NCBI GenBank assembly: GCA_026770585.1
Contig: MU646594.1
Location: 48,838 to 59,203, forward strand
Direction: 5' to 3'
Length of the DNA: 10,366 bases
Source of the DNA: Baffinella frigidus
Taxonomy: Eukaryota; Cryptophyceae; Cryptomonadales; Baffinellaceae
Made by a program: the position numbers and the translations under genes. This document shows, in pieces, positions 7,901 to 10,089 of the stretch; position 1 is the stretch's first letter, and each line of letters starts with the position of its first letter. The notes under the pieces were generated by a model. It was not told the origin of the DNA and searched no databases. It saw only the letters and a program-made list of their open reading frames with translations.

Positions 7901-10089
7901 TCCAGCCACCTGCGTGGTGTAGTGCTGGGGGTCAGGGGGTTCGCGCTGCGGGTGTGAGGGATGCGTGGGTTGGGGGTGAGGGTGAGGGGTTTGGGGTGTA
8001 GGTTGGGATGCGTGCAGCCAGAACGGCGCGTCTTTTCTAGCTCTTCGTGTAGCTCCAGCGACCCGGGGGGGTTGGGAGTGAGGGGTCACGGTGGAGGGTT
8101 GGGAGAACGGGTTCAGGGTGTGGGGTTGGGCGTGAGGGTTTAGGGTGAAGGGTTGGGCGTGGAGGAATAGGATGTAGGGTTGGGAGCGAGGTTTTAGGAT
8201 GTAGGGTTGGGAGTGAGGGCTTAGGGTGTAGGGTTGGCAGTGAGGGCGTGGGGTGTAGGGTTGTTGCATGGTGAGGGTCATTAAAAAAAGACACCACAGA
8301 GTGAGGTTTCGGGATGAGAGGTGAGGGGTTGACTTGTTGTTTTCGATGGCCTCGGCGGAAGCTTACGGGAGGTTGTTCTTCCCGTGAGGGTGCAGGGTTG
8401 TGAGTGAGGGGTTAGAGTGCAGGGTTGAGAGTGATCATGCAGGGTGTAGGGTCGGGACTGAGGATTTGGGGTGTGGGGGTGGAGGGTGGAGGGTGTACGG
8501 TTTGGAGTGAGGGGTCAGGGTGGATGGCTGAGGGTGGAGGGGTGGAGGGGTGGAGGGGTGGAGGGGTGGAGGGGTGGAGGGGTGGAGGGGTTAGGGGGGT
8601 TGACTTGTCGTTTTCGATGGCTTCGGCGGAGGCTTGCGGGAGGTTGTTCTTGCCAGAGAGAAGCGCTAGGTCCGGCAGCACCCACACCTGATTTCAGCGT
8701 TTACTGTTCATTGTTCATTGTCTATTGTCTATTGTCTATTGTTTATTGTTTATTGTTTATTGTTTATGATTTATGATTCATGGTTTATTTTTTGTTTTTG
8801 ATGATGACGATGATTGGAGGTTGTGATTCCCTGAGAGGAGCGCTACGTCCGGCAGCACCCACACCTGCGTAAGGGTTTGGGGTTCAAGGTTTGGAGTTTG
8901 TGGTTTGTGGTTTGGGGTTTGGGTTTGAGGGTGTGGGGTTTACGGTTTGGGGTTTAGGGTTCAAGGTTTAGGGGTTAGCATGGAGCACTGTTAATCTACA
9001 AGTATTGGGGAGACGGAGTCGCCCCTTGAAAAAAACCTCCAAATTTTGAAGGAGTGAAAGAGTTTGACTTGGGAGGCGGACCTTGTTTCTGTTTAGGGTT
9101 TGGGGTTTGGGGTTTAGGGTTTAGGGTTTAGGGTTTGGGTTTTAGGGTTTAGGTTTTATGGTTTATGGTTTATGGTGTATGGTTCATGGTTGAGGGTTTA
9201 TGGTTAAGGGTTCAGTGTTCAGTGTTCAGTGTTGAGGGTTTAGGGTTCAGGGTTTAGGGTTTAGGATTTAGGGTGTAGGACCTTATTATCGCCAAACTGG
9301 CGTTCCAACCGCTCGGCCTCCTTCTTCGGATCCACCACCTAAGTTGACACCCCACACCGGCTTAAGTTGACGACCACCACATAGCGCCCGCACCGGCTTA
9401 GGTCGACGTTCGAAATTCAGCTGCTGGGAATGAAGCCGACGCGAGAAACACGCTAGTCGAATCAAGGCCACAACCTGGAAACCACCCGCCTGCGCTTCTC
9501 GCCTCTCCAATTCAATTTGGAAATAGTTTTAATTTGTAAAACCGAATTTCAATGAAATGTTCTACACGTTTGCTTTAATATTGCTAGTAAAGATTGTTCT
9601 GTGTAGTAAATTTCAACGGCGATCTTTAAAAATCGAAACAGTTTCCACATGAAATCCACGCACTCCCATATATCAGGGCTGAGTCCCCCAGGTTATTGCG
9701 CCTCAAAATCGAGAATTCGTAGCTCTGCCTTACTCGGGTCCACCGACTATTCTTAAGTTAACGTGCTGAGTTTGCGGTACGCACCTGTCAACTTTCGAGC
9801 TGAAACAGCGTGGGCTCACCACATTGGTGAGCCCACACAGACTGGGACAAAGCGAGAATTCGCAAGGCAGGCGCGTGTGAGAAAATCGAGAATTCGCAGG
9901 ACGGGCGCGTGTGAGACAGTGCCTCAAAATCGAGAATTCGCAAGGCAGGCGCGTGTAAATAAATCGAGAATTTGCAGGGCGGGCGCGTGTGAGAAAATCG
10001 AAAATTCGCAGGGTGGGCGCGTGTGAGACCGTCCATCCCGTCTCCGCGAGCGCTTCGTCAAGCGACTCCATCCGCTGTCGCTCTGCCAC
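205..10089 (-). CDS. WD40 beta-propeller protein, WDR49/CFAP337-like; 16 internal exons, gene incomplete at both ends
   Basis: Sixteen exons were joined by hand from AG acceptors, GT donors (one possibly GC) and reading phase. The product is 441 residues with no internal stop. All 15 junctions are phase-consistent: phase 0 at nine, phase 1 at one and phase 2 at five. Residues 1-90 are charged and helix-prone with no WD40 features. Residues 90-441 give seven blades, each with a hydrophobic V-x-x-hydrophobic strand, a turn, a G or S/G-D-G segment and often a W-D/N motif. WD40 propellers are protein-interaction scaffolds. The pair TGAHDGAVRVWNFNSG then VGVGWSR resembles the WDR49/WDR64 group linked to motile cilia, so a flagellar scaffold is the likely role. 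That family assignment is from memory of the motifs; the WD40 call is firmer. Total intron length is 8,562 nt. Start and stop codons are outside the window. It could instead be another large WD40 protein. Confidence 0.85.
309..404 (+). repeat. Three tandem 32-bp repeats
   Basis: Exact 32-bp spacing at 309, 341 and 373; the core is GGGGCTTTCAATGCCAAGCG with a few substitutions per copy. It sits just upstream, in gene sense, of the exon 16 acceptor and is unrelated to the exon. Confidence 0.85.
451..540 (+). repeat. TTTATGG heptamer array
   Basis: Roughly twelve copies of TTTATGG with scattered substitutions. The open frames here (periodic Met-Val-Tyr-Gly peptides) are products of the 7-bp period. 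It fills the middle of the 774-nt intron between exons 15 and 16. Confidence 0.88.
696..745. repeat. Inverted repeat, 14-bp stem
   Basis: ATACAACCCCGTGT at 696-709 is perfectly complementary to ACACGGGGTTGTAT at 732-745, around a 22-nt spacer. It lies between two exon 15 echoes and could form a hairpin in the pre-mRNA. Confidence 0.85.
835..888 (+). repeat. Two 27-bp tandem repeats
   Basis: TCCATCTATTCGACCTTTTC is followed 27 bp later by TCCATCCGTTCAACCTTTTC, the copies differing at few positions. It sits between two exon 15 echoes. Confidence 0.75.
1069..1164 (-). CDS. Exon 15 (end of blade 6, start of blade 7)
   Basis: The acceptor is CCAACGCAG and the donor TCGCCG before GTACTT, phase 0 at both ends, 32 codons. 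It reads MWRLKTSGELGFVRLRRF and then QAHWQAVVNITCSP. The Met is internal, following VQ of exon 14. R-L-R-R-F-x-A-H then V-V-N-I-x-C-S-P is a classic WD40 strand and GH-like turn. This exon has the richest set of echoes, three truncated copies on each side. Confidence 0.92.
1171..1420. repeat. Inverted and tandem repeats in the exon 14-15 intron
   Basis: TCATATCGTTACTTGACTCG at about 1177-1196 is the near-perfect reverse complement of CGAGTCAAGTAACAATATGA at about 1393-1412. In addition TAACAATACGATCAACCAAA at 1371 recurs as TAACAATATGACCAACCAAA about 30 bp later. The first exon 15 5' echo lies between the inverted arms. Confidence 0.7.
1309..1694 (-). pseudogene. Three 5' echoes of exon 15
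   Basis: Copies of the exon 15 5' end with edges at 1333, 1498 and 1694 (spacing 169, 165 and 196 bp from the exon edge at 1164). They read MWRLKTSG, VWRLKTSGE then a stop, and TWRLKTFGELGF. Acceptors: CGCAG in the first two, mutated to CGCTG in the third. Upstream flanks also recur (CAGGGAAGTGA or close variants at about 1353, 1619 and 1793), so the duplicated unit covered intron plus exon edge. A faint fourth copy may lie at 1812-1830. Confidence 0.85.
1708..1780 (+). repeat. TTTATGG/TTTAGGG degenerate array
   Basis: Heptamers pass from TTTATGG to TTTAGGG and TTGAGGG. In sense they are C-rich (CCCTAAA). A smaller patch lies at 1537-1580. Confidence 0.8.
1914..1986 (+). repeat. CCCTCAA heptamer array
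   Basis: About ten nearly perfect copies of CCCTCAA. In transcript sense it reads TTGAGGG, so it is G-rich just after the exon 14 donor, opposite to the C-rich array near the next acceptor. Confidence 0.9.
2023..2122 (-). CDS. Exon 14 (WD40 blade 6)
   Basis: The acceptor is TGCTCGCAG and the donor GTACAG before GTCCAT, phase 0. After completing Arg it reads TQPDSVSTMAYHPDRAA, then PSKARLLLGESSGAVQ. VSTMAYHPD and RLLLGESSGAVQ are the first three strands. Exon 15 completes them with MWRL, giving SGAVQMWRL across the junction, a standard blade. Confidence 0.92.
2173..2275 (+). repeat. TTTCGGG-type degenerate repeats
   Basis: Variants of TTTCGGG, TTTCGTG and TTTCAGG fill nearly all of the short intron between exons 13 and 14. 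Confidence 0.75.
2278..2348 (-). CDS. Exon 13 (linker between blades 5 and 6)
   Basis: The acceptor is CGAACGCAG and the donor CCCTCAG before GTCAAC, phase 2 (AG plus G gives Arg). It reads EMFPDDPRPGNITEATPTHS and then LSL. It is proline-rich with no WD40 strands. It was accepted because both junctions keep phase and the intron pair around it is short (191 and 155 nt). Confidence 0.78.
2365..2537 (+). repeat. TTTAGGG-type degenerate repeats
   Basis: Imperfect TTTAGGG and TTTGGGG heptamers make up the whole 191-nt intron between exons 12 and 13. It includes a run of nine Gs at about 2437-2446. Confidence 0.75.
2540..2600 (-). CDS. Exon 12 (rest of blade 5)
   Basis: The acceptor is CAAATCCAG and the donor GCCCCC before GTAAAC, phase 0. 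After completing Gly it reads SGHVHAIDVGAEKKILSVAP. With exon 11 this gives VGVGSGHVHAIDV, a blade whose third strand has I-D in place of W-D. Confidence 0.87.
2637..2716 (+). repeat. TTTGGGG heptamer array
   Basis: About eleven perfect tandem copies of TTTGGGG. The + strand could form G-quadruplexes; the transcript carries CCCCAAA. It lies in the intron between exons 11 and 12. Confidence 0.92.
2751..2873 (+). repeat. TTTATGG heptamer array
   Basis: About sixteen near-perfect copies of TTTATGG, separated from the adjacent TTTGGGG array by about 35 bp of degenerate repeat. The two neighbouring arrays differ by a consistent base change, which suggests independent local amplification. Confidence 0.92.
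2884..2960 (-). CDS. Exon 11 (WD40 blade 5)
   Basis: The acceptor is GGAGCGCAG and the donor GTCGG before GTAACT, phase 2 (GG plus A gives Gly). It reads AEQEGQASIFCLLWLPGTD and then YLLVGV. IFCLLWLPGTDYLLVGVG has the two opening strands of a blade. A 7-bp TTTATGG array starts a few bases past the donor. Confidence 0.88.
2977..3291 (+). repeat. Duplicated intron segment next to exon 11, with a possible 5' echo
   Basis: The block 2977-3048 recurs at 3223-3291 (shared CGTCAACAGT, then CCAGTAAGCGGGG and TGCAGAATTCTAC). Beside the second copy, sense GGACCGCAC-GCGGAC resembles the exon 11 edge GGAGCGCAG-GCTGAG (11 of 15 bases), with the AG acceptor lost. That would be a decayed 5' echo with its edge at 3207. 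The block duplication is clear; the echo is tentative. A TTTAGGG patch lies between, at 3070-3117. Confidence 0.7.
3308..3385 (+). repeat. Two 39-bp tandem repeats, AT-rich
   Basis: AAATCACGAGAAGCAG at 3308 recurs as AAATCACGAGACGCAG 39 bp later, followed by AT-rich sequence. It lies just past the possible exon 10 donors. Confidence 0.75.
3425..3485 (-). CDS. Exon 10 (inter-blade linker); 3' end uncertain
   Basis: The acceptor is TGGCGCAG. The first G completes Arg with exon 9, then LAFKLTARQLNDPPDASSSQ. Ending at CCCAG requires a GC donor (GCACGC). A GT donor 24 nt further (GAT before GTTACC, at 3400-3399) would add eight residues, ARPFSFFD, in the same phase. Both versions join in frame to exon 11. 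There are no WD40 signatures; it looks like a loop between blades 4 and 5. Confidence 0.7.
3504..3566 (+). repeat. Two 36-bp tandem repeats
   Basis: ATCATGCATGTTTGACCAC recurs 36 bp later as ATCATGCATATTTGACCAC. It lies directly before (in sense) the exon 10 acceptor. Confidence 0.75.
3593..3640 (-). pseudogene. Partial copy of exon 10
   Basis: It reads TARHLNDPPDASSHW where exon 10 has TARQLNDPPDASSSQ. It lacks the LAFKL start and both splice sites, so it is an internal fragment. It lies on the 5' side of exon 10 in sense. The TTTAGGG patch 3645-3735 follows on the + strand. Confidence 0.75.
3736..4045. other. Intron sequence with no recognised feature
   Basis: Part of the intron between exons 9 and 10. 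It contains a run of twelve Gs at about 3799-3810 and adenine-rich sequence at 3885-3900. Frames open here have no recognisable domain or splice context, and I see no exon. Confidence 0.5.
4046..4240 (-). pseudogene. Ladder of 3' echoes (donor copies) of exon 9
   Basis: The end of exon 9 (FHVTSSGR with GGGCAG-GTGTGTG) recurs with edges at 4213 (TSSDR, donor GTGCGT), 4182 (TSEGR, GTGTGT) and 4140 (TSSVR, GTGTGT). Weaker remnants at about 4115 and 4075 follow, and one at about 4046 with a strong GTAAGTG donor. Spacing is 31-62 bp, tighter than at other exons. No copy contains the 5' part of exon 9. Confidence 0.82.
4275..4390 (-). CDS. Exon 9 (WD40 blade 4)
   Basis: The acceptor is GTGGGCAG and the donor TCGGGCAG before GTGTGTG, phase 2 (AG plus G gives Arg). 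It opens TDILSLCLCERAGMDPDD and continues WVIASGDASGDLLFHV to TSSG. S-G-D-A-S-G-D is the blade turn and DLLFHV the next strand. There is no in-frame Met at the start. The end of this exon was repeatedly duplicated downstream (4240-4046) and its beginning once upstream (4556-4520). Confidence 0.9.
4407..4518 (+). repeat. 17-bp minisatellite, 6.6 copies
   Basis: The unit CCATCTATTAACACAGG starts at 4407, 4424, 4441, 4458, 4475, 4492 and 4509, with small changes (for example TATCACCGC, TATTATCATAGT). It fills the space between exon 9 and its 5' echo. Confidence 0.93.
4520..4556 (-). pseudogene. 5' echo of exon 9
   Basis: It begins after an intact TTTTGGCAG acceptor and reads TEILSLCLCERA, against TDILSLCLCERA in exon 9. 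It stops there and runs into the 17-bp repeat. Its edge is 166 bp upstream of the exon 9 edge. Confidence 0.87.
4756..4832 (-). pseudogene. 3' echo of exon 8
   Basis: It reads SRVVAFWPFDPNSEDLRP then TLIPAHK, with an AAG-GTGCTT donor. It lacks the first half of exon 8. Differences from the exon include Ser to Phe and His to Asn. Its edge is 323 bp downstream of the exon 8 donor. Confidence 0.88.
4842..4889. repeat. Inverted repeat, 13-bp stem; related copy at 9752-9810
   Basis: TCTCAAGTTGACA at 4842-4854 is perfectly complementary to TGTCAACTTGAGA at 4877-4889, with a 22-nt spacer. A diverged version of the whole segment (CCGACTATTCTTAAGTTAAC, then CGGTACGCACCTGTCAACTT) lies at 9752-9810, and a fragment ATCTGTCAACTTGA at about 1034. 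This could be a dispersed foldback element. Confidence 0.75.
4928..5062. repeat. Imperfect inverted repeat around CCACTTAGCAGC
   Basis: CCACTTAGCAGC at about 4931-4942 is mirrored by GCTGCTAAGTGG at about 5047-5058, within about 115 bp beside the exon 8 donor. It may be a small foldback element or part of a local inversion. Confidence 0.55.
5079..5219 (-). CDS. Exon 8 (WD40 blade 3, GWSR motif)
   Basis: This is the longest exon, 47 codons. The acceptor is ATCGTGCAG and the donor CATAAG before GTGCGC, phase 0. It opens VSALAWLVPHQYIHN, continues PLVGVGWSRVVAFWPSD and ends LIPAHK. The G-W-S-R turn in place of the usual G-x-D-G is the feature pointing to WDR49/WDR64-type proteins. A 5' half copy (5415-5350) and a 3' half copy (4832-4756) flank it; only the central copy is complete. 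Confidence 0.93.
5225..5335 (+). other. AT-rich segment upstream of exon 8
   Basis: AT-rich sequence between exon 8 and its 5' echo. TTTCATGTGGAAAC at about 5228 is the reverse complement of GTTTCCACATGAAA at about 9641, and ACACGTTTG recurs at 9564. It looks like relics of a repeat family also present at 7666 and 9564. Confidence 0.45.
5350..5415 (-). pseudogene. 5' echo of exon 8
   Basis: Intact acceptor AACCCAG, then VSALAWLVPHQYIHN and PLVGVG followed by TGA where exon 8 has TGG (Trp). It lacks the second half. Its edge is 196 bp from the exon 8 edge. Confidence 0.9.
5424..5555 (+). repeat. TTTAGGG/TTTTGGG degenerate array
   Basis: Imperfect telomere-like heptamers directly before (in sense) the exon 8 5' echo acceptor, giving it a C-rich tract. 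Confidence 0.8.
5556..6085. other. Central part of the longest intron (between exons 7 and 8)
   Basis: No exon found. GC-rich sequence at 5560-5640 is followed by AT-rich sequence to 5880. GTCCATCGACTCGA occurs at about 5884 and 5968. Between them lie small hairpins: ACCAGGA/TCCTGGT with a 7-nt loop near 5904, and GTTCG/CGAAC. I could not fold a tRNA from this. Confidence 0.45.
6087..6178 (+). repeat. GGCTCATAACCT repeats
   Basis: GGCTCATAACCT or a close variant occurs four times at irregular spacing, with related CTCATAACATACA sequence between. Confidence 0.75.
6270..6297 (-). pseudogene. 3' echo of exon 7
   Basis: It reads HRGDFPKLDRE with a GAG-GTCCCA donor, against CLGDFPKLDRE in exon 7. 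It keeps only the last 25-30 nt. Its edge is 212 bp downstream of the exon 7 donor. Confidence 0.82.
6401..6477 (+). repeat. 20-bp tandem repeat, four copies
   Basis: The unit GTAAACGGACGGGAAAGCGA starts at about 6401, 6421, 6441 and 6462. It abuts the exon 7 donor and separates exon 7 from its echo. Confidence 0.88.
6482..6561 (-). CDS. Exon 7 (WD40 blade 2, WN motif)
   Basis: The acceptor is AACCCTCAG and the donor CGCGAG before GTCCGT, phase 0. After completing a Gly codon it reads AHDGAVRVWNFNSGVCLG and then DFPKLDRE. This is the strongest single WD40 signature here, with H-D-G, the V-R-V-W-N strand and N-S-G-x-C-L. Exons 6 and 7 together make one full blade. They are separated by only 265 nt, one of the introns without echoes. 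Confidence 0.93.
6575..6825 (+). repeat. TTTGGGG then TTTAGGG arrays between exons 6 and 7
   Basis: A TTTGGGG array with point variants covers about 6580-6690, then TTTAGGG/TTGAGGG with TTTATCAGGG interruptions to 6825. It makes up essentially the whole 265-nt intron. Confidence 0.85.
6827..6912 (-). CDS. Exon 6 (end of blade 1, start of WD40 blade 2)
   Basis: The acceptor is CCCGAACAG and the donor ACTG before GTAAAC, phase 1. It reads ETISHFEIARG, then CPVTAATLDHSGRRLVT. The second part is a textbook WD40 strand pair (VTAATLDHSGRRLVTG), completed by exon 7. The TAATLDHSGRRLVTG wording is close to what I recall of the WDR49 family. Confidence 0.9.
6940..7080 (+). repeat. TTTAGGG-type degenerate repeats
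   Basis: Highly imperfect heptamers between exon 6 and the exon 5 3' echo; a smaller patch lies at 7110-7145. Confidence 0.7.
7090..7112 (-). pseudogene. 3' echo of exon 5
   Basis: It reads TVVGMTT with ACCAG-GTGATT, against TVIGMTS with AGCGG-GTTCTC in exon 5. Its edge is 157 bp downstream of the exon 5 donor. Splicing from here would also preserve phase into exon 6. Confidence 0.72.
7247..7308 (-). CDS. Exon 5 (WD40 blade 1)
   Basis: The acceptor is AACACCCAG and the donor AGCGG before GTTCTC, phase 2 (GG plus A gives Gly). It reads VFHQLILVGEKDATVIGMTS. FHQLILVGE supplies the second strand and DATVIGM the third strand of the blade begun in exon 4. The usual WD dipeptide is missing: the segment goes straight from VIGM to TSG, about two residues short, so this blade is degenerate. 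Confidence 0.8.
7311..7430 (+). repeat. TTTGGGG heptamer array
   Basis: About sixteen copies of TTTGGGG with a few TTTGAGG variants. In sense it is CCCCAAA and forms the pyrimidine-rich tract upstream of exon 5. Confidence 0.93.
7432..7440 (-). pseudogene. 5' echo of exon 5 (very short)
   Basis: Sense CAACACCCAG-GTGTTCC matches the exon 5 border CAAACACCCAG-GTGTTCC for about 16 bases across the acceptor. The exonic part is only nine bases before it becomes C-rich array. Confidence 0.65.
7584..7657 (-). pseudogene. 3' echo of exon 4
   Basis: It reads LHEELEKARLAGCAQTTV then TACYSP, identical in protein to exon 4 over this stretch, with a donor CCG-GTCAGT. It lacks the Trp start and acceptor. 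Its edge is 244 bp downstream. It could serve as an alternative donor only if skipped into, because no acceptor precedes it. Confidence 0.87.
7666..7810 (+). repeat. AT-rich dispersed repeat, copy A
   Basis: 7666-7717 aligns without gaps to 9564-9615 at 41 of 52 positions; nine of the eleven differences are transitions. It continues with three units of AAATTAAATCA-TTTTCCTATGA type near 7733, 7764 and 7798. It separates exon 4 from its 3' echo. Confidence 0.75.
7828..7909 (-). CDS. Exon 4 (helix leading into WD40 blade 1)
   Basis: The acceptor CACGCAG is followed by G then TGG. The donor is CCG before GTCTGT, phase 0. It reads WLELHEELEKARLAGCAQ then TTVTACYSP. The first part is an amphipathic helix. 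TTVTACYSP is the opening strand of a WD40 blade (V-T-A-C-x-S-P). It joins in frame to VFHQLILVG of exon 5. A 3' copy at 7657-7584 has a better donor (CCG before GTCAGT); splicing from either would keep the same frame. Confidence 0.82.
8026..8061 (-). pseudogene. 5' echo of exon 4
   Basis: It reads SLELHEELEKTRRSGC against WLELHEELEKARLAGC. The acceptor CGCAG has decayed to CCCGG. Its edge is about 152 bp upstream of the exon 4 edge. Confidence 0.8.
8088..8275 (+). repeat. GTAGGGTTGGGAGTGAGGG tandem repeat
   Basis: About six imperfect units of roughly 28 bp (GTAGGGTTGGGAGTGAGGG then TTTAGG) make up the middle of the intron between exons 3 and 4. Related sequence resumes at 8386-8520. Confidence 0.75.
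8334..8384 (-). pseudogene. 3' echo of exon 3, with a stop
   Basis: It reads GKNNLP, stop, ASAEAIENN, then AA-GTCAAC. A CAA codon of exon 3 has become TAA. It keeps the donor but not the first half of the exon. Its edge is 271 bp downstream of the exon 3 donor. Confidence 0.88.
8527..8598 (+). repeat. TGGAGGGG octamer array
   Basis: About eight copies of the 8-bp unit TGGAGGGG, directly after (in sense) the exon 3 donor. The unit length differs from the usual seven. Confidence 0.9.
8605..8687 (-). CDS. Exon 3
   Basis: The acceptor is GAAATCAG and the donor GACAA followed by GTCAAC, phase 2 (AA plus G gives Lys). It begins VWVLPDLALLSGKNN and ends AEAIEND. It is the only one of three local copies that is complete and open from acceptor to donor. 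An upstream copy (8864-8817) keeps only the 5' half and a downstream copy (8384-8334) only the 3' half. It carries no recognisable domain and probably sits just ahead of the propeller. Confidence 0.8.
8698..8790 (+). repeat. TTGTCTA/TTGTTTA heptamer array
   Basis: About ten heptamers pass from TTGTTCA to TTGTCTA to TTGTTTA and then TTTATGA. It lies between exon 3 and its 5' echo. It is the only AT-rich heptamer array in the window. Confidence 0.88.
8817..8864 (-). pseudogene. 5' echo of exon 3
   Basis: Intact acceptor TTACGCAG, then VWVLPDVALLSGNHNL, against VWVLPDLALLSGKNNL in exon 3. The exon homology ends there. Its edge is 177 bp upstream of the exon 3 edge. Confidence 0.9.
8875..9280 (+). 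repeat. Degenerate TTTGGGG/TTTAGGG/TTTATGG arrays, with a short unique island
   Basis: Heptamer arrays at 8875-8980 and 9093-9280 flank a unique 110-bp island. In the island, at 9082, sense AAACAAG-GTCC resembles the exon 2 border AATAAG-GTCC and may be a minimal donor echo, but too few bases match to be sure. Confidence 0.7.
9282..9338 (-). CDS. Exon 2 (charged helical segment)
   Basis: The acceptor is CAACTTAG and the donor AAG followed by GTCCTA, giving 19 codons, VVDPKKEAERLERQFGDNK, phase 0 at both ends. The heptad-like spacing of E, L and R suggests a helix or short coiled coil continuing from exon 1. Downstream it joins in frame to VWVLPD of exon 3. The 691-nt intron upstream is long enough to hide a further tiny exon; a frame at 9483-9525 reading ELERREAQA is the only candidate and was not placed. 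Confidence 0.7.
9340..9415 (+). repeat. CACCGGCTTAAGTTGACG repeats before the exon 2 acceptor
   Basis: CACCGGCTTAAGTTGACG and CACCGGCTTAGGTCGACG lie 40 to 45 bp apart, with a third partial CCTAAGTTGACA at the acceptor itself. The AAGTTGACA core is shared with the foldback elements at 4842 and 9752. Confidence 0.65.
9527..9660 (+). repeat. AT-rich dispersed repeat, copy B
   Basis: It contains 9564-9615, aligned to 7666-7717 (see copy A), and GTTTCCACATGAAA at about 9641, the reverse complement of a motif beside exon 8. Confidence 0.7.
9810..9836. repeat. Perfect hairpin, 11-bp stem
   Basis: GTGGGCTCACC, a 5-nt loop ACATT, then GGTGAGCCCAC. It lies inside the intron between exons 1 and 2, directly beside the AAGTTGACA-type segment. 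Not a bacterial-style terminator: there is no T run and the context is an intron. Confidence 0.88.
9843..10026 (+). repeat. 34-bp minisatellite next to the exon 1 donor
   Basis: About five to six units of GAGAATTCGCAAGGCAGGCG then CGTGTGAGAAAATC, one about 45 bp long. In sense each contains CTCACACGCGCC, which is also the first part of the intron after exon 1 (GTCTCACACGCGCCC). One unit, at 9917, keeps GTCTCACACGCGCCC exactly, so the array appears to have grown from the donor region. Confidence 0.88.
10030..10089 (-). CDS. Exon 1 of the window (helical linker)
   Basis: The acceptor CCCCGCAG precedes GTG. Twenty codons read VAERQRMESLDEALAETGWT and end at ACG before GTCTCA, phase 0. The sequence is charged and could form an amphipathic helix. 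The preceding intron is a C-rich (sense) array that runs off the right edge, so earlier exons must exist. The first GTG is not a start codon, because it follows directly on the acceptor. The donor choice is the weakest part: it was chosen because it joins in frame to exon 2. Confidence 0.65.

Noticed and set aside
9483-9525. A further exon reading ELERREAQA between exons 1 and 2
   Set aside because: It looks coding-like, but exons 1 and 2 already join in phase and I found no acceptor-donor pair that inserts it cleanly.
9730-10089. A 119-residue minus-strand protein starting at the right of exon 1
   Set aside because: Only the first 20 codons fit a gene; the rest is the 34-bp minisatellite giving repeated ARPANSRF-like peptides.
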